Assembly (NCBI RefSeq): GCF_040196175.1
Contig: NZ_JBEFNF010000009.1
Location: 62,001 to 126,000, forward strand
From: Halospina sp040196175
GTDB lineage: Bacteria > Pseudomonadota > Gammaproteobacteria > Pseudomonadales > Oleiphilaceae
Direction of reading: 5' to 3'
Length of the DNA: 64,000 nucleotides
The position numbers were made by a program, and so were the translations under genes. The notes below the pieces were generated by a model. The model had not been told where the DNA came from. It did not search any database and worked only from the letters and a program-made list of their open reading frames with translations. This document shows, one piece after another, positions 7,379 to 16,517 of the stretch. Position 1 is the first letter of the stretch, and each line of letters starts with the position of its first letter.

Positions 7379-8770
7379 TTACGGTTTCGCGTAAAGGTAA
7401 TGGCGCAGCACGGGCTCGCCGTCGAATTCCGCCGCCAGAACCGCGATAAAGGTATAGACCCCTACCAGTTTGCGGTTAAGGAAGATGAACTCCCGCGGCG
7501 GGATCCGGAAATAGCGATTGATGGCCGAGCGCGTAGCTTCCCGCGCTACCCGATTGGGAAGATCACTCTGCTTCCAGCGGTATTCGCCGCGTTCGTTCAC
7601 CGCGTAATCCGGCTTTTCCATAGCGTCACCACTGAGCGGCTCCAGCACCCTCATGCAGACCTGGCCGAACCGCTCCAGAACGGGCTGAGGCCAGTCACTC
7701 TGCATGAAGTTGAGTTTGATGCCACCCTGGATGACGGCCTCCAGATCCTGTTCATAAGAGGCCCGGATCATATCGCGCACAGGGCCCAGGAAGTCATCAG
7801 AATAGCGCTGAACGGCGCCGAAATCCAGCAGTACGATGCCGTCGCAGTCACCGGTTTCCTCGGCCAGACGAATGCGGTAGTTGCCGAAATTTGGATCGGT
7901 CTGGATTTCGTTCCAAGTAAAGAGCTCGCTCAGAAACAGCTCCAACGCGGCTTTGCCCAATGCCGAACGGCGCTCCAGCGACAGTGATTGCACCTCATCA
8001 GCGCCCACCGGATGACCGGACTCAAAGGTCGAAGCGATGACATGGTCACTGGAGTATTCAGCAATGACGCGGGGCACGATGAAGCGCCGATCACCCGCGA
8101 GTTTCTGACGAAATGATTCGGTAGTGTGCGCCTCCAGGCGGTAATCCACTTCCCGGTGCATCATCGCTCGGACCTCTTCGAGCCATTCATCAAAAGCAGG
8201 CCCCCAGGAAACCACACGGGCCATTTTCAGAACCTGGGCCACCGAGTTCAGGTCCGAATCCACGGCATTGGCGACACCAGGGTACTGGATCTTGAGCACC
8301 AGCTCTTCCCCACTGGAACGACGACGGGCTCTGTGAACCTGCCCAAGAGAAGCAGCGCCAAGGGGCTCCGGGTCGACTTCCAGCTCGGCAAGCCGCTGTT
8401 CGCCCAGCTCATCCTTCAGGGTTCGTTCAATGGTCGCCCATTCCAGCGAAGTGGTACGATCCTCAAGCGTATGCAGCGCCTCGGTAACCTCTTCGGGCAG
8501 GAAATGTTCGCCATAGAGAGCCATGATCTGACCGATTTTGACCACGCTGCCCTTGAGCTCCCCCAGCTCCTCTACCAGGTACTGGGCTTGGCGGGAGAGC
8601 ATGTCACTACGGCGTTTCTGGCGACCCTCACGGCTTCCAAGCCAGTTGGTGGCGTAATGCGTGGCCATACGGGTACCTGCAGAGAGGCCAGCCCGTGTCA
8701 GGCTCAGGCGCCGTTCGAAGCTACCTGTTTTGATGCGGGAAACCGAACTGCGCTTTTTTTCGGAACCCAT
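7379..8770 (-). CDS. ABC1/AarF (UbiB-like) atypical kinase
   Basis: A 463-residue member of the ABC1/ADCK/UbiB protein-kinase-like family, associated with lipid or quinone homeostasis. The family's KxGQ motif appears as KGSVVKIGQ (73-81). EPLGAASLGQVHRA holds the Ala-rich loop that replaces the Gly-rich loop of ordinary kinases; LKIQYPGV carries the ATP-contact Lys, TDPNFGNY the catalytic-loop Asp/Asn, and LLDFGAV the metal-binding DFG. It lacks the two C-terminal membrane helices of true UbiB, so I give no gene symbol. Its ATG directly abuts the lipB stop. Substrate unknown. Confidence 0.88.
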   Translation of the reverse strand: MGSEKKRSSVSRIKTGSFERRLSLTRAGLSAGTRMATHYATNWLGSREGRQKRRSDMLSRQAQYLVEELGELKGSVVKIGQIMALYGEHFLPEEVTEALHTLEDRTTSLEWATIERTLKDELGEQRLAELEVDPEPLGAASLGQVHRARRRSSGEELVLKIQYPGVANAVDSDLNSVAQVLKMARVVSWGPAFDEWLEEVRAMMHREVDYRLEAHTTESFRQKLAGDRRFIVPRVIAEYSSDHVIASTFESGHPVGADEVQSLSLERRSALGKAALELFLSELFTWNEIQTDPNFGNYRIRLAEETGDCDGIVLLDFGAVQRYSDDFLGPVRDMIRASYEQDLEAVIQGGIKLNFMQSDWPQPVLERFGQVCMRVLEPLSGDAMEKPDYAVNERGEYRWKQSDLPNRVAREATRSAINRYFRIPPREFIFLNRKLVGVYTFIAVLAAEFDGEPVLRHYLYAKP

Positions 8771-9418
8771 TCACTCGCTCCCGGCCAGTTGTAACCGCTC
8801 CAGCAGTTTCCGCTGGACGATATCCGATACGGCATCCAGGGAAACCGCGCCACCGATCTGATCGCGGATCTGGGTTACCGGCATCCCAGCGTAGCCACAG
8901 GGATTGATCCGCTGAAAAGGCGCAAGATCCATGTCCACATTGAGTGCTAGCCCATGATAGGCGCAGCCACGCCGCACCCGCAGACCAAGAGAGGCGATCT
9001 TCTCACCGGCAACGTAGACTCCCGGCGCATCCTGGCGCGGCGCTGCCTCAATATCCCAGTGTGCCAGCGCTGCCACCGTAGTGTCTTCCAGCAGGCTCAC
9101 CAGTTGCCGCACTCCCAAACCGCGACGACGGATGTCGATCAGGGTGTAGACCATCAACTGCCCGGGTCCGTGATAGGTGACCTGACCACCACGATCCACC
9201 TGAACCACGGGAATATCACCAGGCATAAGGATATGTTCCGCGCGCCCCGCCTGACCCTGGGTGAACACCGGCTCATGCTCAAGCAGCCAGCATGCATCCG
9301 GAGTTCCGTGATCCCGGGCGTCAGTGAAGGCTTTCATAGCCTCGAGGATGGGTTGGTAGCGACGACGCCCGAGCCACTCAACTCTGGGCCCGGATGGGAT
9401 GGCAGAATCCTCCGGCAT
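8771..9418 (-). CDS. lipB: Octanoyl-[ACP]:protein N-octanoyltransferase
   Basis: Transfers octanoyl from acyl carrier protein to the lipoyl-domain lysine of 2-oxoacid dehydrogenases and the glycine-cleavage H protein, the first step of lipoate formation. The signature RGGQVTYHGPGQ is at 76-87; the conserved Lys lies in GEKIASLG (Lys140) and the acyl-accepting Cys in NPCGYAG (Cys174). 215 residues, standard length. Its start overlaps the ybeD stop in a TGATG junction. lipA is not in this window. Confidence 0.96.
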   Translation of the reverse strand: MPEDSAIPSGPRVEWLGRRRYQPILEAMKAFTDARDHGTPDACWLLEHEPVFTQGQAGRAEHILMPGDIPVVQVDRGGQVTYHGPGQLMVYTLIDIRRRGLGVRQLVSLLEDTTVAALAHWDIEAAPRQDAPGVYVAGEKIASLGLRVRRGCAYHGLALNVDMDLAPFQRINPCGYAGMPVTQIRDQIGGAVSLDAVSDIVQRKLLERLQLAGSE

Positions 9419-9687
9419 CAGACCACCATGTGCACCTGCCCGGTGGCCTTAAGCGCCGCGAACAATTCGTTGAGCTGGTCTTCGCCGGTGGCGCGCAGGG
9501 TTATTCGCAGCGAGATGAAACGACCGTTACGGCTCGGCTGAGCCGCAAGGTCTGCAGGATCAAACGCCGGATCGAACCGCTGTACAACCCGGGTCACCGT
9601 CAGCGCGAAGTCCTCGCTGTAGTCTCCGATCACTTTGATCGGGTAGTCGCAGGGAAACTCGATCTGTCGATTCTGGTCTTCAATCAT
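9418..9687 (-). CDS. ybeD: DUF493 / YbeD family protein
   Basis: An 89-residue protein of the UPF0250 (YbeD) family, which folds like an ACT-type regulatory domain and is almost always found next to lipB. The family's core IEFPCDYPIKVIG and the C-terminal ELFAALKATGQVHMVV are visible. A role in lipoate metabolism or its control has been suggested from context, not shown here. It lies between dacA and lipB, with a one-base overlap into lipB. Confidence 0.92.
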   Translation of the reverse strand: MIEDQNRQIEFPCDYPIKVIGDYSEDFALTVTRVVQRFDPAFDPADLAAQPSRNGRFISLRITLRATGEDQLNELFAALKATGQVHMVV

Positions 9688-9697
9688 GCCCTACAGG

Positions 9698-10849
9698 TTA
9701 CTGGAAGAGCCCGAAGAAGAACAGCTTGATGGCATCCCAGATCCGCCGGAAGAATCCGCCCTCTTCCACCGAGTGCAGCGCTACCAGCTCGCGTTCGGCC
9801 AGGGTTGTATCTTCATGGCTGACAATCAGGTCTCCAAGCACGCTGCCCCGCTCGACAGGCGCTTCCAGCACGGACTGCACGGATACTTTAGGCTCCAGTT
9901 TCTCACGTGCGCCGTTGGGCACAGTCAGATACAGATCCTCCTGAAGCCCAAGATCCAGCTGATCACTCGCCCCCTTCCACACGCGACTGTCGGTGATCTT
10001 CTGGCCGCCCTCGTAGAGGCGGAAGGTCTCGTAATAGCGAAAGCCATAGTTGAGCAGTTGCTGGGATTCCCGCGCGCGCGCCTCGGAACTGGAAGCACCC
10101 ATGACAACACTAACGAGGCGCATGCCATCACGCTCAGCCGAGGCCGCCAGGCAGTAACCCGCCTCCTCAGTGTGGCCGGTCTTGAGACCGTCTACGGATT
10201 TGTCCCGCCACAGCAGGCGGTTTCGGTTCGGCTGACGGATACCGTTATAGGTGTAGTAACGCTTCGAGTAGAGATCATAGCTTTCCGGGAAATCCCGGAT
10301 CTTGGCCCGGGCGAGAATCGCCATGTCCCGTGCTGTGGTGTGCATATCCGGATCCGGCAGCCCCGTGGCGTTGGTGAAGTGGGTGTTCGCCATGCCCAGC
10401 TGCTGCGCCTGCTGGTTCATCATCTGAGCGAAGGACCCCTCACCACCGGCGATGTGTTCCGCCAGCGCCACACTGGCATCATTGCCGGACTGAACGATGA
10501 CCCCATGCATCAGCTCGCGTACCGAGACCTGTGTGCCCTCGCGCAGGAACATACGCGAGCCGCCCGTCTGCCACGCACGGACGCTGACGGTCGTCTCTTC
10601 GTCCATACTCAGGCGGCCCGCCTCGGTCTCGCGATCAGCGATATAGGCGGTCATCATCTTGGTCAGACTGGCGGGAGCCACTTGCTCGTCGGCGTTCCGC
10701 TCCACCAGCACCCGTCCACTCTGGGCGTCCATAAGGATGTAGGAGTGGGCACCCAGTTCGGGGGGCGAGGGAATCAGGCTCGCGGCCTGCAGCGGTGTTG
10801 CCGCCAGGACCATACTAAGAGCCAGTAGAATCGAGAACAGCTTGCGCAT
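9698..10849 (-). CDS. dacA: D-alanyl-D-alanine carboxypeptidase (PBP5/6 type)
   Basis: Low-molecular-weight penicillin-binding protein, 383 residues, that removes the terminal D-Ala of peptidoglycan pentapeptides in the periplasm. A cleavable signal peptide covers about 1-22. Catalytic motifs are SLTK (Ser61, Lys64), SGN (121-123) and KTG (223-225). The C-terminus FFRRIWDAIKLFFFGLFQ is an amphipathic helix of the kind that holds PBP5 on the outer face of the inner membrane. Gene order rlpA-dacA-ybeD-lipB is conserved in gammaproteobacteria. Confidence 0.96.
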   Translation of the reverse strand: MRKLFSILLALSMVLAATPLQAASLIPSPPELGAHSYILMDAQSGRVLVERNADEQVAPASLTKMMTAYIADRETEAGRLSMDEETTVSVRAWQTGGSRMFLREGTQVSVRELMHGVIVQSGNDASVALAEHIAGGEGSFAQMMNQQAQQLGMANTHFTNATGLPDPDMHTTARDMAILARAKIRDFPESYDLYSKRYYTYNGIRQPNRNRLLWRDKSVDGLKTGHTEEAGYCLAASAERDGMRLVSVVMGASSSEARARESQQLLNYGFRYYETFRLYEGGQKITDSRVWKGASDQLDLGLQEDLYLTVPNGAREKLEPKVSVQSVLEAPVERGSVLGDLIVSHEDTTLAERELVALHSVEEGGFFRRIWDAIKLFFFGLFQ

Positions 10850-10869
10850 GGTTGAATCGTCCTGATGTA

Positions 10870-11754
10870 TCAGCCCGCGCTTCCAGCGGGCCGCTTGATG
10901 ATGATGGACTGCCCCAGTTCGTTACGCTCAATGGCCCGTACCGCCTGCTCTGCGGCGCCCCGTTCGCGGAATGGCCCCACCCACACTCTGTGGACCGGGG
11001 AATCATGCGCGCTGCGGACCAGATGCACTTCACTCGCTGTCACCATGTGAAGCTGAGCCTTGAGCTGGGTAGCGGCCGTTAAATTACCAAACGCACCCAC
11101 CTGAACAAAGAGACGATCCTCTTTTTTGCCGGATGGTAATGCAGCGTTGTCCTGCGCTTGCGCCTCACCCCCATCAGCGGATGGACTTCTTTGCGCTTTT
11201 TGCTCTGGTGGCCGGGTTGCCAGTGCCTCAACATGAACCTGCGCCGTTCCCTGGCCGTCAAACCCGAGAACCCGCGCCGCCGCATAGGACAGATCAATCA
11301 GGCGATCACCGTGAAACGGCCCGCGATCGTTTACCCGGACAATGGTGGAGCGGTCATTATCCAGATTCGTCACCCGAGCATAGGTGGGCAGAGGCAGACT
11401 GCGGTGAGCCGCACTGAGTTCGTACATATCATAGGTCTCACCATTGGATGTGAGGTGCCCATGGAATTTACGGCCATACCAACTGGCAGTGCCGGTTGCT
11501 TCATAGCCTTTTGCGGAAGCCATTACTTGATAGCTTTCGCCCCAGACCTCATAAGGCGATTTATTGCCCGATTTGCTGGGCGGTTCATACCGTGGTTCCG
11601 GCTCGCTTATGCTGGCCATGTCCAGTTCACGCTCGGGGCCAGCGTCCCTGGCCAGGGTGTAACGCGAATCCGACTGACGCTGCTGGCCAACACCTGCACA
11701 GCCGATCAGCGTCAGTACAAACAACGCAACCAGAAGATGACGTCCGCCTCTCAT
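10870..11754 (-). CDS. rlpA: RlpA septal lytic transglycosylase with SPOR domain
   Basis: A 294-residue outer-membrane lipoprotein with lipobox LIGC (Cys19). The double-psi beta-barrel domain spans roughly 85-175 (ATGTASWYGRKFHGHLTSNGE, RVNDRGPFHGDRLIDLS) and includes the conserved His and Asp of active enzymes. A linker rich in Pro/Ala/Gln leads to a C-terminal SPOR domain from about 215 (RLFVQVGAFG), which binds denuded glycan at the septum. In Pseudomonas RlpA cleaves such naked glycan; the residues are compatible with activity here. Its ATG follows the mltB frame closely, within the elongation cluster. Confidence 0.94.
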   Translation of the reverse strand: MRGGRHLLVALFVLTLIGCAGVGQQRQSDSRYTLARDAGPERELDMASISEPEPRYEPPSKSGNKSPYEVWGESYQVMASAKGYEATGTASWYGRKFHGHLTSNGETYDMYELSAAHRSLPLPTYARVTNLDNDRSTIVRVNDRGPFHGDRLIDLSYAAARVLGFDGQGTAQVHVEALATRPPEQKAQRSPSADGGEAQAQDNAALPSGKKEDRLFVQVGAFGNLTAATQLKAQLHMVTASEVHLVRSAHDSPVHRVWVGPFRERGAAEQAVRAIERNELGQSIIIKRPAGSAG

Positions 11755-11755
11755 A

Positions 11756-12622
11756 TCAACCTGACTCCTTCAGGCGCTGCGCCAGCGACCACGCAGCCAT
11801 TGCATACAGATCACTGTGATTATAGCGCGTAATCACCTCAAAGTTACTGTGGGCGATCCGGAACTGGTCTTTGCCTTGCGCTCGCAACCGCAACAAGCGG
11901 GTATCACCGACAGGGCCGCGCCATTGCGAAAGTGACATAACCACGGGGGCTCCCGGTTGCCAGTCATGGGCATGGAAATAATGGGCCACGCTGCCGATGG
12001 CATCCACCGGATCGTCAAAAAGATCCATAATGCCATCGTCGTCGAAATCCACGGCGTAATGACGGTAACTGCTGGCGATGAACTGGCCATAACCCATGGC
12101 CCCGGCGTAGGACCCCCTGGGCTTGCGCGGATCAAAGCCCTGCTCGCGTGCCAGAAGCAGAAAATGGCGAAGCTCCTCGCGGAAGAAATCCGCCCTGGGC
12201 GGGTATCCGAATCCCAGTGTGACCAGGGCATCCAGCACCCGATCGTTACCTTTATGGCGCCCATAATAGGTTTCAATACCGATGATGGCCGCCACAAGCT
12301 CGGCCGGCACACCATAGGTCGCCTCAGCTCGAGCCAGGGTTTCCTGATGGCGGTCCATGAAGGCTCTGCCTTCCGCCACCCTGTCCGGAGTCAGAAAAAT
12401 CGCCCGGTATTCGCCCCACGCCAGCACCTTCTCCGCGGGCGCGCTGATGCGTTCGATCACGGCTTTGTCATGGCGGGCATCGTCCAGCCATTCAGCGACC
12501 TGGCTTCGATCAAAACCCTCCTGCTGAACCATGCGCTCGATGAAATGCTCCCGCTCAGAAGGCGCTCCGGATACGGTGAGACTGAACACAGCGGTCAACA
12601 GGAGTACGGCAAGTCGGGCCAT
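11756..12622 (-). CDS. mltB: Lytic murein transglycosylase B (MltB family)
   Basis: Family 3 lytic transglycosylase that cleaves the MurNAc-GlcNAc bond with 1,6-anhydro formation. The catalytic Glu is in IIGIETYYGRHKG (Glu117), followed by GYGQFIASSYRHYAVDFD, typical of the family. At 288 residues it is shorter than E. coli MltB (about 360). The N-terminus is a signal peptide ending VSGA without a lipobox Cys, so it is predicted to be soluble in the periplasm rather than membrane-bound. A calcium-site-like DFDDDGIMD lies in the catalytic domain, as in Slt35. Confidence 0.94.
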   Translation of the reverse strand: MARLAVLLLTAVFSLTVSGAPSEREHFIERMVQQEGFDRSQVAEWLDDARHDKAVIERISAPAEKVLAWGEYRAIFLTPDRVAEGRAFMDRHQETLARAEATYGVPAELVAAIIGIETYYGRHKGNDRVLDALVTLGFGYPPRADFFREELRHFLLLAREQGFDPRKPRGSYAGAMGYGQFIASSYRHYAVDFDDDGIMDLFDDPVDAIGSVAHYFHAHDWQPGAPVVMSLSQWRGPVGDTRLLRLRAQGKDQFRIAHSNFEVITRYNHSDLYAMAAWSLAQRLKESG

Positions 12623-12631
12623 AGCGTTGGG

Positions 12632-13780
12632 TCAGGACTCCAGCATGCGTCTGTGGGTGTGGACTGCCATTAGAATACCGAAGCCCGCCAGCAGCGTCAC
12701 GATCGATGTTCCGCCAAAACTCACCAGAGGTAACGGCACCCCAACCACGGGCATGAGCCCGCTGACCATGGCCACATTCACCACGACGTACATGAAGAAG
12801 ATAATAGCCAGACCGCCGGACAAAAGACGGCTGAACGAGCTCTGGGCCACAGAGGCAATGTACAGGCAGCGAATCACCGTCAGTGCATAGAGCACCAGCA
12901 GAACGGTGACCCCCACAAAACCGAACTCCTCAGCCAGAACCGCCATAATGAAGTCAGTATGGCTCTCAGGCAGGAAATCCAGATGCGACTGGGTTCCCTC
13001 ACCCCAGCCTTTGCCATGAAGACCTCCGGACCCGATCGCAGCCTTGGACTGCGTGATATTCCAGCCTGCCCCGAGTGGATCACTGCCGGGATTGAGCAGC
13101 GTCAGCACACGCTCTTTCTGGTAATCGCGCATCACGAACAACCAGAGCACTGGTATGGAAGCCCCTCCGGCCGCGACCATCAGCATGATCAGTTTCCAGC
13201 TCAGTCCAGCCAGGAACAATACCGCCAACCCGGCCGCAATCACCAGCACAGCCGTGCCGAGATCCGGCTGAGCAATAATGAGCGCTCCCGGAAGAGCGAT
13301 CACTCCCAACACCATCAACGTTGACAAAAGCCGTGGCGGCAGCGACATTCGCCCCAGGAACCACGCTACCATGAGAGGAACTCCCAGTTTCATGAACTCG
13401 GAAGGCTGAACCCGGGGCAAGCCGCCGGGCAGTGCCAGCCAGCGCTGAGCCCCTTGGGCTCCAGCCCCGAAAAGCAGGACCAGAACCAGCGCGATCACAC
13501 CCAACATATACAGCCAGGGCGACCAACGCCGATAGAGCATGGGATCCAGCTGCGCAAAGACGAGCATCACCAGAAGCCCCACACCAATTCGCAGTGCCTG
13601 GCTCTGGACAATCGCCATACCATTTTCGCCAGCGCTGTACAGCACCACCAGCCCGCCCCCCATGATCAGCGACAGCAACAGCAGCAGCCAGGGATCCAGG
13701 TGCAGCCGGCTCATCCAGCTGCCACGGCGCTGCAGCTCATCCGACTCGATGGTGATCTGGCGCAAGAACCCACCACTCAC
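12632..13780 (-). CDS. rodA: Peptidoglycan glycosyltransferase RodA
   Basis: SEDS-family polymerase of the elongation machinery, 382 residues with about ten membrane helices, working with PBP2. The family segments GAQGAQRWLALPG, GWNITQSKAAIGSGGLHGKGWGEGTQ and FLPESHTDFIMAVLAEEFGF are present. The start is a GTG at 13780 preceded by GGGAGAG and overlapping the mrdA stop by four bases (GTGA), which indicates translational coupling. The other SEDS protein in the window (ftsW, at 45.8-46.9 kb) belongs to the division cluster. Confidence 0.96.
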   Translation of the reverse strand: MSGGFLRQITIESDELQRRGSWMSRLHLDPWLLLLLSLIMGGGLVVLYSAGENGMAIVQSQALRIGVGLLVMLVFAQLDPMLYRRWSPWLYMLGVIALVLVLLFGAGAQGAQRWLALPGGLPRVQPSEFMKLGVPLMVAWFLGRMSLPPRLLSTLMVLGVIALPGALIIAQPDLGTAVLVIAAGLAVLFLAGLSWKLIMLMVAAGGASIPVLWLFVMRDYQKERVLTLLNPGSDPLGAGWNITQSKAAIGSGGLHGKGWGEGTQSHLDFLPESHTDFIMAVLAEEFGFVGVTVLLVLYALTVIRCLYIASVAQSSFSRLLSGGLAIIFFMYVVVNVAMVSGLMPVVGVPLPLVSFGGTSIVTLLAGFGILMAVHTHRRMLES

Positions 13781-15687
13781 TGCGGGTCTCTCCCGCTAGG
13801 GCCGTTATTCTCCATGGCTCCCGGAATAGCCTGGTTCGTCAGCACCTCTGGAAAACCATTGATCCAGGCATCCATTACCTGACGTGCCACAGGCGCCGCC
13901 GTGGCACTGCCGCTACCACCGTTCTCGACCAGAACGGACACCACGATTTCCGGATCATCGGCCGGCGCAAAGGCGACAAAAAGAGCGTGATCCCGCATGC
14001 GCTCAGCGACCTCATCCTCATCATATTCCTCGCCCTCAAGACTGAACACTTGGGAAGTCCCCGTCTTGCCGGCCATGCGGTAATTGAGCCCCGGACTGAT
14101 ACCCCTGGCCGTACCATTGGAACCGTGCACCACATCCTCCATAGCATTGATGACGTACTCCCAATCGGACTTTTCGCCCATCTCAACCGGAGGACGAACC
14201 ACATCCGGCAGCAGGTGCCGCGCCGGGATGTCGCCATCAATATAGCGTAGATGGCGCGGCGGCCGTCGTGCGCCACGATTAGCAATCACACTGGTTGTAG
14301 CTGCCAGCTGCATGGGGGTGGACAGGAAATACCCCTGTCCGATCCCCATATTCACCGAATCCCCCGGATACCATGGCTCACCATGAACGCGGCGCTTCCA
14401 TTGCGGGCCCGGCAGAATCCCCGCGCGCTCATCGCTCACATCCAGTGAGGTCACAGAACCAAAGCCGAAATGCTCAAGATAGTCCGCCATCTCAGCGCCA
14501 CCCATCTCGTAAGCCATCTTGTAGAAATAGGTATCACTTGACAGAACGATGGCATCATAGAGGGTCGTGTCGCCGTGGCCACCCCGTTTCCAGTTGCGGA
14601 ACACCTGGCTGCTGTTGGGCAACTTGTAGTATCCCGGATCATGCACAACATCCGACTGGGTAACGGTATCCGAGGCCAATCCTGCCAGAGCCATCATCGG
14701 CTTGATTGTTGAGCCGGGTGGGTACTGGCCACGAGTGGCGCGATTGAATAAGGGTTTATCGAGCGAGTCGCGCAACTCAGAGTAATTCTCGTGGTCAATG
14801 CCGGTAACGAACTTATTGGTATCAAAACCTGGTGTACTGACCTGGGCCAGGAGTCCGCCGGTTTCCGGGTTGATTGCGACAATCGCACCTCGCCGATCCC
14901 CCAGGGCCTCATGGGCAACCTGCTGGAGCCGGATATCCAGGCTCAGCGTAAGATCCCGCCCGGGTGTGGGGTCTTCCCGCTCAAGTACCCGCATAACGCG
15001 ACCACGGGCATTGGTCTCCACATTCTGATACCCCACCTCCCCATGGAGTTCCTCCTCATAGACTCGCTCAAGCCCGGTTTTTCCGATGTAGTGGGTGCCT
15101 GCATAGGCCACCTGATCGATACGGCTGGCATCCTGCTCGTTGATCCGCCCGACATAACCCAGTACGTGCGCCGTCAGCCGCCCGTAGGGATAATACCGCA
15201 CCAGCCGCGCCTCGGTTTCCACGCCGGGCAGGCTGTGACGGTTCACGGCTAGACGCGCCATCTCCGACTCGCTCAGGTGATAACGCAGCGGTACCGGCTC
15301 AAAGGGGCGACGCCGCTCCCCCAAGCGACGCTGAAAGCTCTCGACGTCTTCAGGACGGACCTGGACGATCCCCCTGATCTCTTCAATCAGAGCGTCCATG
15401 TCAGATACCTGTTCCGGAATCACCGTAAGACTGAAAACCGGACGGTTCTCGGCCAGCAGCACGCCGTTGCGATCGTGGATGAGCCCCCGGGTTGGAGGCA
15501 CTGGCTGAACCTGAAGCCGGTTGCGGTCGGAAATGGTGGCATAGGTTTCATGCTCGATGATCTGGAGGTAATAGAACCGCCCGACCAGAACACCGGTCAG
15601 CAGTATGATCGCGATAATCGCCACAAAGGAGCGACGCTTGAACAGTTCCCGTTCCTGACCGCTATTGCGCAGCGTCCCCCAGCTCAT
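13777..15687 (-). CDS. mrdA: Penicillin-binding protein 2 (transpeptidase)
   Basis: Class B PBP, 636 residues, which crosslinks peptidoglycan during rod elongation. One N-terminal membrane anchor (about 20-41, FVAIIAIILLTGVLVGRFYY), then the pedestal domain, then the transpeptidase domain with STIK (326-329, nucleophile Ser326), SSD (383-385) and KTGT (541-544). The SSD form of the SxN motif is the usual PBP2 variant. Overlaps rodA by four bases and starts two bases after the rlmH stop, so rlmH-mrdA-rodA are probably co-transcribed. Confidence 0.96.
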   Translation of the reverse strand: MSWGTLRNSGQERELFKRRSFVAIIAIILLTGVLVGRFYYLQIIEHETYATISDRNRLQVQPVPPTRGLIHDRNGVLLAENRPVFSLTVIPEQVSDMDALIEEIRGIVQVRPEDVESFQRRLGERRRPFEPVPLRYHLSESEMARLAVNRHSLPGVETEARLVRYYPYGRLTAHVLGYVGRINEQDASRIDQVAYAGTHYIGKTGLERVYEEELHGEVGYQNVETNARGRVMRVLEREDPTPGRDLTLSLDIRLQQVAHEALGDRRGAIVAINPETGGLLAQVSTPGFDTNKFVTGIDHENYSELRDSLDKPLFNRATRGQYPPGSTIKPMMALAGLASDTVTQSDVVHDPGYYKLPNSSQVFRNWKRGGHGDTTLYDAIVLSSDTYFYKMAYEMGGAEMADYLEHFGFGSVTSLDVSDERAGILPGPQWKRRVHGEPWYPGDSVNMGIGQGYFLSTPMQLAATTSVIANRGARRPPRHLRYIDGDIPARHLLPDVVRPPVEMGEKSDWEYVINAMEDVVHGSNGTARGISPGLNYRMAGKTGTSQVFSLEGEEYDEDEVAERMRDHALFVAFAPADDPEIVVSVLVENGGSGSATAAPVARQVMDAWINGFPEVLTNQAIPGAMENNGPSGRDPQ

Positions 15688-15689
15688 GG

Positions 15690-16163
15690 TCAGCCGCCCC
15701 GATGATAGGGATGATTGCAGTTAATGCTCCAGGCGCGGTAGAGCTGTTCAGCCAGCATCACCCGGACGAGGGGGTGGGGCAGGGTCAAGGGTGACAGTGA
15801 CCAGGCCTGGTTGGAACGCTCCCGGCATTCCTCCGAAAGCCCCTCTGGCCCACCGATAAAGAAGGCCACATCCTGGCCTTCCATGCGCCAGTGCGAGAGT
15901 CGTTCCGCCAGTTTTTGCGTAGACCACTGGCGGCCATCAACCTCCAGTGCGATCACCCATTCAGGGCCACGCAGCGCGCGCAGCATCCGCTCACCCTCCT
16001 CACGCACTGCCCGCGCTGTATCCGCTTGGCGACCACGGCCGCCCAGGGGTACCTCAGTAAGCTCAAGCCGCATCTCACGGGGGAAGCGCCTGCGGTATTC
16101 CTCGAATCCGGCATTCGCCCAGTCGGGCAGTTTCTGCCCGGCGCTGATAACCTTCAGATGCAT
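15690..16163 (-). CDS. rlmH: 23S rRNA m3Psi1915 methyltransferase RlmH
   Basis: SPOUT-class methyltransferase acting on pseudouridine 1915 of 23S rRNA in the assembled ribosome. 157 residues beginning MHLKVISAGQKLPDWA, with the SAM-binding trefoil-knot features FFIGGPEGL and LSPLTLPHPLVRVMLAEQLYRAWSI and the C-terminal HPYHR. The ATG at 16163 is chosen over 16223 because it matches the family N-terminus and has GGAG five bases upstream. One base separates it from rsfS; this pairing is conserved. Confidence 0.96.
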   Translation of the reverse strand: MHLKVISAGQKLPDWANAGFEEYRRRFPREMRLELTEVPLGGRGRQADTARAVREEGERMLRALRGPEWVIALEVDGRQWSTQKLAERLSHWRMEGQDVAFFIGGPEGLSEECRERSNQAWSLSPLTLPHPLVRVMLAEQLYRAWSINCNHPYHRGG

Positions 16164-16164
16164 G

Positions 16165-16515
16165 CTACTCCGTACCCGCGGCGCCCAGCCCCGGGGCATC
16201 CCGCCACAGCCGCTCCAGGTCATAGAACTCCCGGGTGGCCGGAAGCATCAGATGAACGATTACATCCCCTATGTCCACCAGTACCCAGTCGCTGGTTTCA
16301 CCGCCCTCGAGACGGGGCTTGCTGTCCGTCTCCTGCTTGGCGCGCTGCACTATTTCCTCTGCCAGTGAATGCACATGGCGGTTCGAGTTGCCTGCGGCGA
16401 TGACCATATAATCGGTCATACTGGTGCGCTCGCGCACATCCAGAACGGCCACATCCTGTCCTTTCATTGACTCAACGGCATCCACTGCCAGTGATTTCAG
16501 TTGTTCAGAATCCAT
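16165..16515 (-). CDS. rsfS: Ribosomal silencing factor RsfS
   Basis: A 116-residue protein that binds ribosomal protein uL14 on the large subunit and prevents subunit joining in starved cells. The family core DVREKTS-like DVRERTSMTDYMVIAAG and the EGGETSDWVLVDIGDVIVHLM segment are present. The ATG at 16515 (MDSEQLKSLAVDAVE) is used; the in-frame ATG at 16566 lies inside nadD and is unlikely. Sits between nadD and rlmH, the classical order. Confidence 0.95.
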   Translation of the reverse strand: MDSEQLKSLAVDAVESMKGQDVAVLDVRERTSMTDYMVIAAGNSNRHVHSLAEEIVQRAKQETDSKPRLEGGETSDWVLVDIGDVIVHLMLPATREFYDLERLWRDAPGLGAAGTE

Positions 16516-16517
16516 AA

